From positions 1 through 63,067 of the forward strand of contig CAJUOT010000012.1 in assembly GCA_910588135.1 (NCBI GenBank): a DNA stretch of 63,067 nt. The letters are read 5' to 3'. The translations under genes were made by a program, and so were the position numbers. Numbering within the stretch: the first letter of the stretch is position 1; each line of letters starts with the position of its first letter. Shown one piece after another: positions 14,736 through 22,784 of the stretch. The notes below the pieces were generated by a model. That model had not been told where the DNA came from and searched no databases. It saw only the letters and a list, made by a program, of their open reading frames with translations. The DNA is from an uncultured Oscillospiraceae bacterium. GTDB taxonomy: Bacteria > Bacillota > Clostridia > Oscillospirales > Oscillospiraceae.

Positions 14736-16805
14736 TTATTCCTCCGCCATGGCCTTGGCGGCGGCGATGGCCTTCTCCTGGGCGGGGCCGGGGCACTCCT
14801 CGTACCGCACGAAGTGCAGGGTGAAGGTGCCGCGGGACTGGGTCATGGCCCGCAGGTCAATGGCATAGCTCATCATCTCGGCCATGGGCACCTCGGCCTC
14901 CAGGGTCTGGTTGCCGTTGCCGGCGGAGTTCATGCCCAGCACGCGGCCCCGGCGTTTGGTGATGTCGCCCATGACATCGCCCATGTAGTTGTCGGGGATG
15001 GTGACCTTCAGCTCGCCCACCGGCTCCAGCAGCACGGGGGAGGCCTCGGGCAGGGCGGCCTTGTAGGACAGCTGGGCGGCGGTCTTGAAAGCGATTTCGG
15101 AGGAGTCCACCGGATGGTAGGACCCGTCGTACAGGGTGGCCTTCAGGTTGACCATGGGATAGCCGGCCAGCACGCCGTGGACGCAGGCTTCCCGCATGCC
15201 CTTTTCCACCGCGGGGAAGAAGTTCTTGGGCACCGCGCCGCCCACGACCTCCTCGCAGAACTCCAGGGACTCGCTCTCGCAGGGCTCAAAGCGAATCCAC
15301 ACGTCGCCAAACTGGCCGGAGCCGCCGGTCTGCTTCTTGTGGCGGCCCTGCTTGGACACGCTCTTGCGGATCTTCTCCCGGTAGGCCACCCGGGGCTCGG
15401 ACAGCTCCACTTCCACGTTGAAGCGGCTCTTGAGCTTGTTCACCAGCACGTCGACCTGAATGTCGCCGGTGGCGGTGATCACCATCTGGTGGGTTTCGGC
15501 GTTGTTCACCACGGTGAAGGTGGGGTCCTCTTCGTTCAGGCGGCCCAGGCCGGCGGCGATCTTGTCCTCCTGGCCCCGGGTCTTGGGGGCGATGGCCTTG
15601 GAGAAGTTGGGCTCGGCAAAGGGGATGGGGTCCAGCTTGATAAATTTGCGGGCGTCGCACAGGGTGTCGCCGGTCTTGAGCCGGTCCATTTTGCCGATGG
15701 CGCCGATGTCGCCGCAGCCCAGCTCCTTGACCTCCTCGCTCTTCTTGCCCTTCATCACATACAGGCGGCCCAGCTTTTCGTTGGAGCCGGTGGTGGCGTT
15801 CACCAGGGTCAGGTCGGGGGTGAGGTTGCCGGAGATGACCTTGACGAAGGAGAACTTGCCGTACTGGTCGGCCACGGTTTTGAACACAAAGGCGGCGGGA
15901 ACCGCGCCCTGGGAGACGATGAAGTCCTCGTGCTCGCCGTCCTTGTCAGTGCCGGAGGCGGGGATGCCCTCCAGGGGGTTGGGCAGCAGGTCCACGATGA
16001 GGTCCAGCAGCATCAGGGTGCCCAGGCCGGTGAAGGAGGAGCCGCACACCACGGGGACAACGGAGCAGTCCTTCACGCCGGCGCGCAGGCCCTGCATGAT
16101 CTCGGCATAGGTGAACGCCTCGCCGCCGAAGAACTTCTCCATGAACTCCTCGCTGGTCTCGGCCACGGATTCCATGAGCTGGTCGTAAATCTCGTCGATG
16201 ACGGACACCTTGTCCTCGGGGATGGGGATCTCCTTGCGCTTGTTGCCGGCGGGCTCGAAGGCGCGCTTGTGGATCACGTCCACCACGCCGGTGACCTTCT
16301 TGCCGGCGTCCCAGATGGGGACCACCAGGGGGGCCACGCTCTTACCGAAGCGCTCCCGCAGGGCTTCAAAGGCGGCGTTGAAGTCGATGTTGTCCTCGTC
16401 CATCTTGGAGATGTAGACGATGCGGGGCAGTTTGCGGTCCTCCAGCAGCTGCCAGGCCCGCTCGGTGCCCACGGACATACCGCCCTTGGCGGCGCACACC
16501 AGCACGCCCGCGTCGGCCACGGACAGGCACTCGGCCACCTCGCCGGCGAAATCGAAGTTGCCGGGGGCGTCTAGCACGTTGATCTTGCAGCCGTTGTACT
16601 CCACAGGGGCCACGGCGGCGGAGATGGAGATCTGCCGCTTGATCTCCTCGGGGTCGTAATCGCAAACGGTGTTGCCGTCGGTGGTTTTGCCCAGACGGTC
16701 GATGACACCGGTCATGCGCAGAAAGCTTTCCACCAGGGTGGTCTTGCCGTTGCCGCCATGGCCCAGCAGGCAGATATTTCGGATATTATGGGGAGAATAG
16801 CTCAT
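14736..16805 (-). CDS. Elongation factor G-like GTPase (paralogue type)
   Basis: A 689-residue five-domain EF-G homologue. The P-loop is GHGGNGKT (15-22). Switch II reads DAPGNFDF (79-86): the catalytic His of canonical EF-G (DTPGH) is Asn83. G4 is SKMD (133-136) instead of NKxD. Switch I has RQIS where EF-G has RGIT. Domain IV is complete (GRVLGMNSAGNGNQTLEAEVP). This fits the EF-G-like clade found beside a true fusA in Firmicutes, not the essential translocase. Its own promoter and a terminator flank it. Its role in translation, ribosome recycling or stress is not clear. Confidence 0.88.
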   Translation of the reverse strand: MSYSPHNIRNICLLGHGGNGKTTLVESFLRMTGVIDRLGKTTDGNTVCDYDPEEIKRQISISAAVAPVEYNGCKINVLDAPGNFDFAGEVAECLSVADAGVLVCAAKGGMSVGTERAWQLLEDRKLPRIVYISKMDEDNIDFNAAFEALRERFGKSVAPLVVPIWDAGKKVTGVVDVIHKRAFEPAGNKRKEIPIPEDKVSVIDEIYDQLMESVAETSEEFMEKFFGGEAFTYAEIMQGLRAGVKDCSVVPVVCGSSFTGLGTLMLLDLIVDLLPNPLEGIPASGTDKDGEHEDFIVSQGAVPAAFVFKTVADQYGKFSFVKVISGNLTPDLTLVNATTGSNEKLGRLYVMKGKKSEEVKELGCGDIGAIGKMDRLKTGDTLCDARKFIKLDPIPFAEPNFSKAIAPKTRGQEDKIAAGLGRLNEEDPTFTVVNNAETHQMVITATGDIQVDVLVNKLKSRFNVEVELSEPRVAYREKIRKSVSKQGRHKKQTGGSGQFGDVWIRFEPCESESLEFCEEVVGGAVPKNFFPAVEKGMREACVHGVLAGYPMVNLKATLYDGSYHPVDSSEIAFKTAAQLSYKAALPEASPVLLEPVGELKVTIPDNYMGDVMGDITKRRGRVLGMNSAGNGNQTLEAEVPMAEMMSYAIDLRAMTQSRGTFTLHFVRYEECPGPAQEKAIAAAKAMAEE

Positions 16806-16869
16806 GTTTGTTCCACTCCTTAACGATTAGTGCTCGGGCCAAGGCTCGGCCAAAGCGTCACTAACGATA

Positions 16870-16898
16870 AGTATACAATAAATCCCGGCATTTGGCAA
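16870..16898 (-). promoter_or_regulatory. Promoter of the EF-G-like gene
   Basis: Minus-strand TTGCCA, 17 nt, TATACT. The leader contains an imperfect inverted repeat (TTAGTGACGCTTTGGCC ... CACTAA). Confidence 0.55.
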
Positions 16899-16955
16899 CG
16901 GTTATTTGAGGAAAATGACGAATCTTTTTTCCGGAGTGGGAGGGGGGAATTTTGC

Positions 16956-16984
16956 TGTACAAGGACGGGGCGCTGTGGTACAAT
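16956..16984 (+). promoter_or_regulatory. Promoter of queT
   Basis: TGTACA, 17 nt, TACAAT. The -35 is identical to that of the yjdF promoter. Confidence 0.55.
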
Positions 16985-16989
16985 ACTCC

Positions 16990-17118
16990 TGACCGACCTC
17001 CACTTCGGTCCAACCGGCGGGCAGACAGCCGCGGACAGGAATGCGCGAACCTGTTCGGAAGGAACGCCCGCCGCTGCGCCAATGCGCTGGCGCTCTAAAG
17101 ATAAAGGAGGCTTTTCTC
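16990..17118 (+). promoter_or_regulatory. Structured leader of queT, candidate preQ1 riboswitch
   Basis: About 130 nt with three nested or serial stems: GACCGA/TCGGTC; CGGCGGGC/GCCCGCCG enclosing ACAGG/CCTGT; and GCGCCA/TGGCGC directly before TCTAAAGATAAAGGAGG. queT genes are commonly under preQ1 riboswitches, and preQ1-III is described from this bacterial family. I could not match a class consensus by eye, so the class is inferred from context. Confidence 0.4.
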
Positions 17119-17733
17119 ATGCGCAGGTTTTCTGTCCGCGACCTGACCCTTGCCGCCATGGTGGCGGCGCTGTACACGGTGATGGGCTGTTTCGCCAACG
17201 TCTTCGGCTGGACCTTCGGGCCCGTCCAATTCCGCTTTGCCGAGGCCCTCACCGTGCTGCCCTTCCTGTTTCCCGCCGCCGCGCCGGGGCTGGCGGCAGG
17301 GTGCTTCCTCACCAACCTGCTCTCCCCCTACGGAGTGCTGGACTGGCTGTTCGGCACCCTGGCCACCGCCATCGCCGCCTGGCTGACCATGAAGATGCCC
17401 AAATGGTATCTGGCGGCCCTGCCCCCCATCCTGGTCAACGCCCTGATCCTGTCCCCCATGTGGGCCTGGACGGACGCCGGGGCGGTGAACGCCGCCTTCT
17501 GGACGGCCTGCGGCTGGAACTTCATCACCTTCCTCCCCGGCGAGGCGCTGGTGTGCTATGTGCTGGGCACAGCTTTGCTTAAACTGATGCCCAGGATTGG
17601 CGTGCTGAAGCCCGCCCTCGCCGGCACAAGCTCCACTCAGGCGCTTCCCCCTGCGGGGAAAGCTTCTTCGTTCCGCTGTGCCTCCTCTCCCCACAAAGAC
17701 GAAAGGGCGTCTTTGTGGGGGCCCCGGCAGTAA
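17119..17733 (+). CDS. queT: QueT family queuosine-precursor transporter
   Basis: A 204-residue membrane protein of the QueT (DUF988) family, the S component of an ECF importer for a queuosine precursor such as preQ1. Diagnostic segments are FGWTFGPVQFRFAEALTVLPF and GCFLTNLLSPYGVLDWLFGTLAT. The ATG at 17119 follows AAAGGAGG. About the last 35 residues, after the final helix and a basic KLMPRIGVLKP, are encoded by a dispersed repeat (17634-17730) and look like a tail acquired by repeat insertion rather than family sequence. No energising ECF genes are near; a shared ECF module is assumed. Confidence 0.88.
   Translation: MRRFSVRDLTLAAMVAALYTVMGCFANVFGWTFGPVQFRFAEALTVLPFLFPAAAPGLAAGCFLTNLLSPYGVLDWLFGTLATAIAAWLTMKMPKWYLAALPPILVNALILSPMWAWTDAGAVNAAFWTACGWNFITFLPGEALVCYVLGTALLKLMPRIGVLKPALAGTSSTQALPPAGKASSFRCASSPHKDERASLWGPRQ
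17634..17730. repeat. Dispersed palindromic repeat, copy 1
   Basis: Contains TTCCGCTGTGCCTCCTCTC, then CCCCAC, a variable stem (AAAGACG...CGTCTTT) and GTGGGGGCCCCG. The same framework with a different stem (GCGACCC...GGGCTCGC) recurs at 58090-58155. Conserved flanks with a changed but still pairing stem show compensatory change. Confidence 0.7.
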
Positions 17734-17760
17734 AAAACCTTTACGGATGTCCTGTGACAG

Positions 17761-17797
17761 AAATCCCCCGGACGGTGGAGCGTCCGGGGGATTTTTG
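17761..17797. terminator. Terminator between queT and the MerR gene
   Basis: A 13-bp stem (AATCCCCCGGACG) with a 6-nt loop, followed by TTT on the plus strand. It serves the convergent pair. Confidence 0.75.
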
Positions 17798-17806
17798 CGC
17801 GGCTGT

Positions 17807-18541
17807 TTACTTCTTGCAATAGACGGCTATGGCGGCGCTCATCTTCCGGGCGGTGCCGGGGCCGTACTTGTCCAGGTTTTCCTGGAACCGGGGGTCGTTG
17901 GCATACATCTCCCCCAGGCAGGCCAGGATAGCGTCGGTGCAGTGGTAGTGGTATTTCGTGATGTGCTCCTGCCAGCGGCGCACCAGCGCCTGGGCCTCCT
18001 CCCCCGCCGGGTCGCCGCACGCCCCGAAGGCGGTGAAGATCTCCTCCATCTCGGCGTTGATGGCCGCCTCCTGCTCGGGGGTGTAGTCCTTGTGCTTCTC
18101 CCGGCTCTCCAGGAACGCCTCGGTGTTGCCCCAGCGCTCCGCCGCCTCCCGGGCGTATTGGTCCCGCACGGCCTCCCAATCCGCCTGGGTGGGCCTGGGC
18201 CTCTCATCGTACATGATATTCCCTCCAATCGTCTTGTCAACCAGCCGCAGCATATCGTCCAGCCGCCGCCGCTTCATCAGCAGCAGCGTCCGGTGCTTTT
18301 GCAACGCCTCGGCCCGGTCGTGGTCGGGGGCGGACAGGATGCGCCCGATCTGACCCAGCGGCACGCCCAGCTCCCGGTAAAACAGAATCTGCTGCAAAGC
18401 CGCCATGGCCTCATCGTCATAGAAACGGTACCCGGCCGGGGTGACCTCGGTTGGCTTCAGCAGCCCGATCTCGTCGTACCAGCGCAGCGTCCGGACGCTG
18501 ACGCCCGCCAGCCGCGCCGCCTGGCTCACGGAATAACGCAT
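17807..18541 (-). CDS. MerR regulator with TipAS-type ligand domain
   Basis: A 244-residue regulator. Residues 1-70 are a MerR winged helix (YSVSQAARLAGVSVRTLRWY, GYRFYDDEAMAALQQILFYR), then a dimerisation helix, then from about residue 120 a TipAS-like all-alpha domain (the AERWGNTEAFLESREKHKDY stretch, HYHCTDAILACLGEMYAND). TipAS domains bind peptide antibiotics such as thiostrepton in related proteins. The start is the ATG at 18541 with GGAGGTGAG upstream; the longer frame runs back through parS and has no ribosome site. It probably activates a resistance gene elsewhere, as no transporter is adjacent on its strand. Confidence 0.88.
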   Translation of the reverse strand: MRYSVSQAARLAGVSVRTLRWYDEIGLLKPTEVTPAGYRFYDDEAMAALQQILFYRELGVPLGQIGRILSAPDHDRAEALQKHRTLLLMKRRRLDDMLRLVDKTIGGNIMYDERPRPTQADWEAVRDQYAREAAERWGNTEAFLESREKHKDYTPEQEAAINAEMEEIFTAFGACGDPAGEEAQALVRRWQEHITKYHYHCTDAILACLGEMYANDPRFQENLDKYGPGTARKMSAAIAVYCKK

Positions 18542-18607
18542 TCTTCTCACCTCCAAGGGACACTGTAACCCATGACGTAACGGGAGAGTCAAGCCTTTTT
18601 TTACGGA

Positions 18608-18623
18608 TGTTTCACGTGAAACG
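18608..18623. other. parS-like centromere site
   Basis: TGTTTCACGTGAAACG matches the Bacillus ParB site consensus TGTTNCACGTGAAACA at 15 of 16 positions, with a perfect 14-bp palindrome at 18609-18622. It lies in the gap between the MerR and MocR genes. parS sites cluster around oriC and load the ParB/SMC machinery. Confidence 0.8.
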
Positions 18624-18629
18624 TTCGTT

Positions 18630-20009
18630 CTATTCCCACGCCTTCCGCAGCAGCGCCGCCGCCTGGGCCAGCTCCTCCATGGTGAGCCCCGCAAAGCCCA
18701 GCACCACCGTGGAGGGCCTGGGCGGGGCGGCGTGGCAGTACCGGCTCAGGGGGTGGACGCGCACCGACCTGGCCGCCGCCCGCTCCACCAGCTCCTCCTC
18801 GGTGTAGCGTGGAAGGGTGAGGAGAAAGTGCAGCCCCGCCTCCGCCCCGGAAATCTCCGCCCCGGGAATGTCCGCCAGGGCCCCGGCAAACAGGGCGCAT
18901 TTTTTTCGGTACAGATTCCCGGTGCGCCGCAGGTGCCGCCCGTACAGTCCCTGGACAAGGAAACGGCGCAGGCTCTCCTGCTCGAACCGGGAGACGGCGC
19001 AGGCCCCGTGGGAAAACGTGTGCCGGTAGCGCTCCAAAAGCCCGGGGGGCAGGATCAGGTAGGCCGCCCGGATGGCGGGGGCGATGGACCGGGAGAAGGT
19101 GCCCAGGTACACCACCCGCCCCGCCCGGTCCATGCCCTGGAGCGCCGGGATGGGCCGGGAGGACCAGCGGAACTCGCTGTCATAGTCGTCCTCAATGAGC
19201 CAGCGGTTCTGGGCGGAGGCCGCCCAGTGGAGCAGCCGGCTGCGCCGCCCCGCCGGCATGGACACACCCAGGGGGAACTGGTGGGAGGGGGTGACGTAGG
19301 CCAGCCCCGCGCCCGACGCATCCAGCGCCTCCGGGACCATCCCCTCCCCGTCCACCGGGATGGGCAGGGCCTCCCGCCCGTGGAGGGCGGCGGCGGCGTA
19401 GGCGGCGGGGTAGCCCGGGTCCTCCAGGGCGACGGCCCGCTGTTCCGGGAGGAGCTGGAGCAGTAGGGACAGCAGGTGGTCCGCCCCCGCTCCCACCACC
19501 ACCTGGTCCGGCGAGCAGCGCACCCCCCGGTACTGGGAGAGCAGCTGGGCCAGGGCGGCGCGCAGGGGCCCGTCCCCCTGGGGGTGGCCCCGCTGCAGCA
19601 GACCGGGGTTCTCGTACACCGCCTCCTTGGTGATCCGCGCCCAGGAGGAGAAGGGGAAGACGGACACGTCCACCGCCGAGGTGGAGCAGTCATAGGCCCA
19701 CTTGGGCGCCGGCGCCGGGGCCGTCTCCGGGGGATGCGCGGGGACGGCGGGGGCCGGGGGCAGCAGGTCGGCGCAGACATAGCCGCTGCGGGGGCGGGAG
19801 AGGACATAGCCCTCCGCCGCCAGCAGGGAGTAGGCGGTCTCCACCGTGCTCATGCTCACCCCGGCCAGGGCGCACATACGCCGCTTGGAGGGCAGTCTGG
19901 CCCCCGGGGACAGCGCCCCGGACCGGATGGCCCCGGCGATGTGGCGGTAGAGCTGGTCGTACAAGGGCGCATCCCCGCCCAGTACGGGGAGGGGGAAAGA
20001 GTCGGCCAT
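18630..20009 (-). CDS. MocR/PdxR-type GntR regulator with aminotransferase domain, PLP lysine replaced
   Basis: A 459-residue protein. Residues 10-80 are a GntR winged helix (PLYDQLYRHIAGAIRSG, LPSKRRMCALAGVSMSTVETAY). From about residue 105 it is a fold-type I aminotransferase-like domain (ENPGLLQRGHPQGDGPLR, EDDYDSEFRW). The segment normally GTFSKSL, whose Lys forms the PLP Schiff base, reads GTFSRSIAPAIR with Arg307, so PLP could not bind covalently there. It is divergent from an ECF vitamin transporter gene, the usual PdxR-PdxU layout. The start is the ATG at 20009. It probably controls the transporter, and may sense PLP non-covalently or another ligand. Confidence 0.88.
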   Translation of the reverse strand: MADSFPLPVLGGDAPLYDQLYRHIAGAIRSGALSPGARLPSKRRMCALAGVSMSTVETAYSLLAAEGYVLSRPRSGYVCADLLPPAPAVPAHPPETAPAPAPKWAYDCSTSAVDVSVFPFSSWARITKEAVYENPGLLQRGHPQGDGPLRAALAQLLSQYRGVRCSPDQVVVGAGADHLLSLLLQLLPEQRAVALEDPGYPAAYAAAALHGREALPIPVDGEGMVPEALDASGAGLAYVTPSHQFPLGVSMPAGRRSRLLHWAASAQNRWLIEDDYDSEFRWSSRPIPALQGMDRAGRVVYLGTFSRSIAPAIRAAYLILPPGLLERYRHTFSHGACAVSRFEQESLRRFLVQGLYGRHLRRTGNLYRKKCALFAGALADIPGAEISGAEAGLHFLLTLPRYTEEELVERAAARSVRVHPLSRYCHAAPPRPSTVVLGFAGLTMEELAQAAALLRKAWE

Positions 20010-20095
20010 GGGATGGGTTCACCTCCAAGAAGCTGCCCTGCCCCCGCGCCGCAGGCGCGGGGATGGGTTCGTTTTCAACTGACCCCATAAAAAAG

Positions 20096-20137
20096 ATGGA
20101 AACTGGGCATGGAAACCATGCCAGATGCGCATATAAT
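20096..20137 (+). promoter_or_regulatory. Candidate MocR operator and ECF gene promoter
   Basis: A direct repeat ATGGAAAC (20096-20103 and 20109-20116, 13 nt apart) lies just upstream of TATAAT (20132-20137). The -35 is weak, as expected for an activator-dependent promoter. MocR proteins typically bind direct repeats. Confidence 0.45.
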
Positions 20138-20184
20138 AGCACCAAGACCAAGGGGCCGTCAAGCCCCGGAAGGAGTTGTGAGCC

Positions 20185-20772
20185 ATGAATCAGTCCTCAA
20201 ACCGGAAAGCTCTAACGACCATCTGTATGGCTGCGGCCATGGCGGCGCTGGTGGCGCTGGGGTCCTGGATTCAGATCCAGATCCCGTCCATTCTGGGCAC
20301 CAGCCGCTTTCACCTGGGAAATGTGATGTGCGCCCTGTCGGGCCTGCTGCTGGGCCCCTGGTGGGGCGGGCTGGCGGCGGGGATGGGCTCGGCGCTGTAT
20401 GATCTGCTGCTGGACCCCGCACGGTTCATGGAGTTTCCCATTACCTTTGTTACAAAAAGCGTCTACGGCCTGGTGGCCGGGGCGGTGTTCTTCAAGGTGT
20501 TCCAGGGGAAGAGCAATTACGTCAACGAGGCGGTGGCCAGCGGCGCGGCGGCGGTGAGCTATGTCGCGGTGTATCTGGTGAAGTGCTTCTTTTACAACGG
20601 CCTGCTCATCAAGGGCCTGACCCCCGGCGGGGCGTGGCTGGGGGTGCTGGAGAAAGTGCCCTCCTCCGTGTTCAACGGCATTGTGGCCGTGATCTTCGCC
20701 CCCATCCTGGGGGTGGCGCTTCGCAGGGCGCTGAAGGCGGCGCACCTGGAGGAGAAGCTGGCGCGCCCTTAA
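20185..20772 (+). CDS. ECF transporter S component, probably pyridoxine/B6 type
   Basis: A 195-residue six-helix membrane protein. Features are ALTTICMAAAMAALVALGSW in helix 1, SRFHLGNVMCALSGLLLGPWWG and FPITFVTKSVYGLVAGAVFF. These match the vitamin-binding S-component fold (PF12822-like, PdxU group). It would combine with a shared EcfT/EcfA module encoded elsewhere. The ATG at 20185 has GGAGTTG upstream. The divergent MocR/PdxR-like gene suggests vitamin B6 as substrate; this is inference from genome context. Confidence 0.8.
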   Translation: MNQSSNRKALTTICMAAAMAALVALGSWIQIQIPSILGTSRFHLGNVMCALSGLLLGPWWGGLAAGMGSALYDLLLDPARFMEFPITFVTKSVYGLVAGAVFFKVFQGKSNYVNEAVASGAAAVSYVAVYLVKCFFYNGLLIKGLTPGGAWLGVLEKVPSSVFNGIVAVIFAPILGVALRRALKAAHLEEKLARP

Positions 20773-20835
20773 AGCCTTCCCCCTCCAAGGGGGAAGGTGG
20801 CACGGCGAAGCCGTGACGGATGAGGGCGAGCGCAG
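20773..20835. repeat. Dispersed hairpin repeat (GGAAGGTGGCACGG type)
   Basis: Two adjacent hairpins, CCTTCCCCCT/AGGGGGAAGG and CACGGC/GCCGTG, followed by ACGGATGAGGG. This is the layout of a repeat family I recognise from Oscillospiraceae intergenic regions. It starts directly after the S-component stop codon. Confidence 0.65.
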
Positions 20836-21052
20836 GGATTGCGCCATACGTCCCAAAGTTGGAGAAATGAGGCGTCAAACGACCGCCCCTCTCATCCCCT
20901 ATGGGGCGCGGCATATTCACGCTCGCGTTGGGCGCGCTGTTCGTCCCGGCTTCCCTCCGACTCGGGGCAAATCCGGCAGGCTCCGCCCGCCTGGGTTTTG
21001 CCCCTCGCTCCGGTCCATCCGGGGCGGCGCGCCTACGCTCGCGCTATGACGA
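20836..21052. other. Non-coding stretch between repeat and terminator
   Basis: GC-rich sequence with several short inverted repeats (TCCGGCAGG, GGGGCGGCGCGCC). Open frames exist on both strands but have no ribosome site and repeat-like composition. I see no gene; it is probably the remainder of a compound repeat. Confidence 0.4.
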
Positions 21053-21095
21053 AATGAAAGGCCCCCCGGCAGAGCCGGGGGGCCTTTCATTTTTT
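21053..21095. terminator. Very strong bidirectional terminator
   Basis: An 18-bp perfect stem built on AATGAAAGGCCCCCCGGC with an AGA loop and T/A-rich flanks. A TATAAT on the minus strand (21142-21147 complement), flanked by GTCTGGT/ACCAGAC, points toward it, so a minus-strand RNA of roughly 80 nt is possible. Confidence 0.8.
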
Positions 21096-21272
21096 GAGAA
21101 AAGAGAGAGGGAGGAGATTGTCTGGTTTTGTACCTGACGTGATTATAATACCAGACCCTCCCGGGGAAATGTTGGACGATTTGAGAACCTTTTGTGAAAA
21201 AACTATGAATGCCGTGAAGTTTCTGTGAATGCCGCCGGGAAAAGCCCCATAAAGCGCCGGAATGCGGCAGGA

Positions 21273-22643
21273 TCACCGCCGCCCCCGGTAGTGGCCCGCG
21301 CCCACCCGGCGCCCGCCGGAGCGGCTGTACCGCCGCCGGGCCCTGCGCTTGGGCAGCACCACTGTGACCAGCAGGACAAGGGCGGCGGCCAGCGCCACAC
21401 CCGCGGCGGCCAGCGCCTTGACCCACCACTTGCCCCAGTAGAACTGAATCTGCTGGACGGCATACAGGAAGTCGGACCGGGCCACGCTGTCCGCCGCCGC
21501 CATATCCAGGGTGCCGTATTCCACCCCGTCATACCGGAAGGTGATGGTGCCCAGCTTGTCTCCGGCGGTGACGGGGGCCTGGATGGAGCCGGGCAGGTCC
21601 ACCAGCAGCTCCGCCTTCTTGGGGTCAAAGTCCGAGGGCATGGTGGCCTGAAGCTCCCCCACCGGCTGGGCCAGCACGTAGTCCGCGTCGTCGGACAGGG
21701 TGACGGGCACCTCCCGCAAAACATTTTCTGTGTCCTTGTCCAGCAGGGTGATCCGGTGGAAGTTCTGGAACGCCCACTCCAGCAGCCGCTTGGTCTCCGG
21801 GAAGGACCAGACGTGGCGGCCGGCCTCGTCCTTGGTGTCCTCCGTGCCCAGCACCACGCAGTAGAAGGTGCGGCCCAGCTCGTCCACGGCGGCGGAGGCC
21901 AGACAGCGCCCCGCCTCGCCGGTGTAGCCCGTCTTGATGCCGATGGCCTTGCCGTATGTATAGCCGGAACCGGCGTAGAAGCTGCTGAGCAGGCCGTTGG
22001 AGGAGTAGATCACCCGCTCCGGCTGGAGGTTGGTGGCCGGAAGGGTATGGGAGGGGGAGCGGACGATGGCGCGGAAGGTCTCGCTGCCCATGGCGGCGCG
22101 GGCCATGAGGTAGATATCATAGGCGGTGGTGTAATGCTCCGGGTCGTGGAGGCCGTGGGGATTGGTGAAATGGGTGCCCTCCATGCCCAGCGCCTGGGCC
22201 TTGGCGTTCATCCGGGCCACAAATTCCGCCTGGGTGCCCGCCACCGCCTCGGCCAGGATGTTGCACGCCTCGTTGCCCGAGGGGAGCAGGTCACAGTACA
22301 GCAGCGACTCCACCGTCAGGGTCTCCCCGGCCTTGATGCCCGCGGTGGAGCTGTTCCAGGGCAGGTCCACCGCCTGGGCGGAGGCGGTGACCTGGGTGTC
22401 CAGGGCGATCTGCCCCGCCTCCACCGCGTCCAGCACCACCAGGGAGGTCATGATCTTGGTGATGGAGGCGGGGTACATCCGCTCCCGGGCGTGGAACTCG
22501 TAGAGCACCTCGTCGTTGTCGCCGTCCACCAGGAGGGCGGCGCGGGCCTTGGGCTCCGGGTCCTCCAGGGCCAGGGCGGGACAGGTGAGGGACAGGGCCA
22601 TGAGCCCGGCCAGAAGCAGAGAAAGAAAACGATATTTTTTCAT
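21273..22643 (-). CDS. dacF: D-alanyl-D-alanine carboxypeptidase (DacF/PBP5 type)
   Basis: A 456-residue exported serine carboxypeptidase that trims peptidoglycan stem peptides. The signal peptide ends near ALALE (residue 26). Catalytic motifs are S60-x-x-K63 (SITK), S122-G-N124 and K237-T-G239, all intact. A C-terminal PBP5-like beta domain (about 310-400) is followed by a transmembrane helix (about 405-432) and a very basic tail ending GHYRGRR, so it is held at both ends. The ATG at 22643 begins MKKYRF. With spmAB and ylbJ in the window it may be sporulation-linked, but a vegetative role is equally possible. Confidence 0.92.
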   Translation of the reverse strand: MKKYRFLSLLLAGLMALSLTCPALALEDPEPKARAALLVDGDNDEVLYEFHARERMYPASITKIMTSLVVLDAVEAGQIALDTQVTASAQAVDLPWNSSTAGIKAGETLTVESLLYCDLLPSGNEACNILAEAVAGTQAEFVARMNAKAQALGMEGTHFTNPHGLHDPEHYTTAYDIYLMARAAMGSETFRAIVRSPSHTLPATNLQPERVIYSSNGLLSSFYAGSGYTYGKAIGIKTGYTGEAGRCLASAAVDELGRTFYCVVLGTEDTKDEAGRHVWSFPETKRLLEWAFQNFHRITLLDKDTENVLREVPVTLSDDADYVLAQPVGELQATMPSDFDPKKAELLVDLPGSIQAPVTAGDKLGTITFRYDGVEYGTLDMAAADSVARSDFLYAVQQIQFYWGKWWVKALAAAGVALAAALVLLVTVVLPKRRARRRYSRSGGRRVGAGHYRGRR

Positions 22644-22784
22644 AGGAATCTCCCGCAGTATGTGTTATAATATGATGTGCCGCCCGGAGTGGACGGGGTC
22701 GGAGACGATACAAAACAATTATATCAGAAAAATTTCCCCCTTGCAACTGGGAGAAACAGGCTCCGGGGGAATTGGGAGGCCGGA

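Noticed and set aside
14622..16574. 650-codon plus-strand frame opposite the EF-G-like gene
   Set aside because: Low-complexity Gly/His/Leu composition; the minus strand encodes an unmistakable EF-G fold.
18542..18694. Extended N-terminus of the MerR-TipAS protein
   Set aside because: The extension reads through the parS palindrome and has no start site; the ATG at 18541 has GGAGGTGAG upstream and begins the HTH correctly.
20813..21137. Overlapping short frames after the ECF S-component gene
   Set aside because: They fall in repeat sequence and a terminator, have no ribosome site, and all three plus frames are open, typical of GC-rich non-coding DNA.
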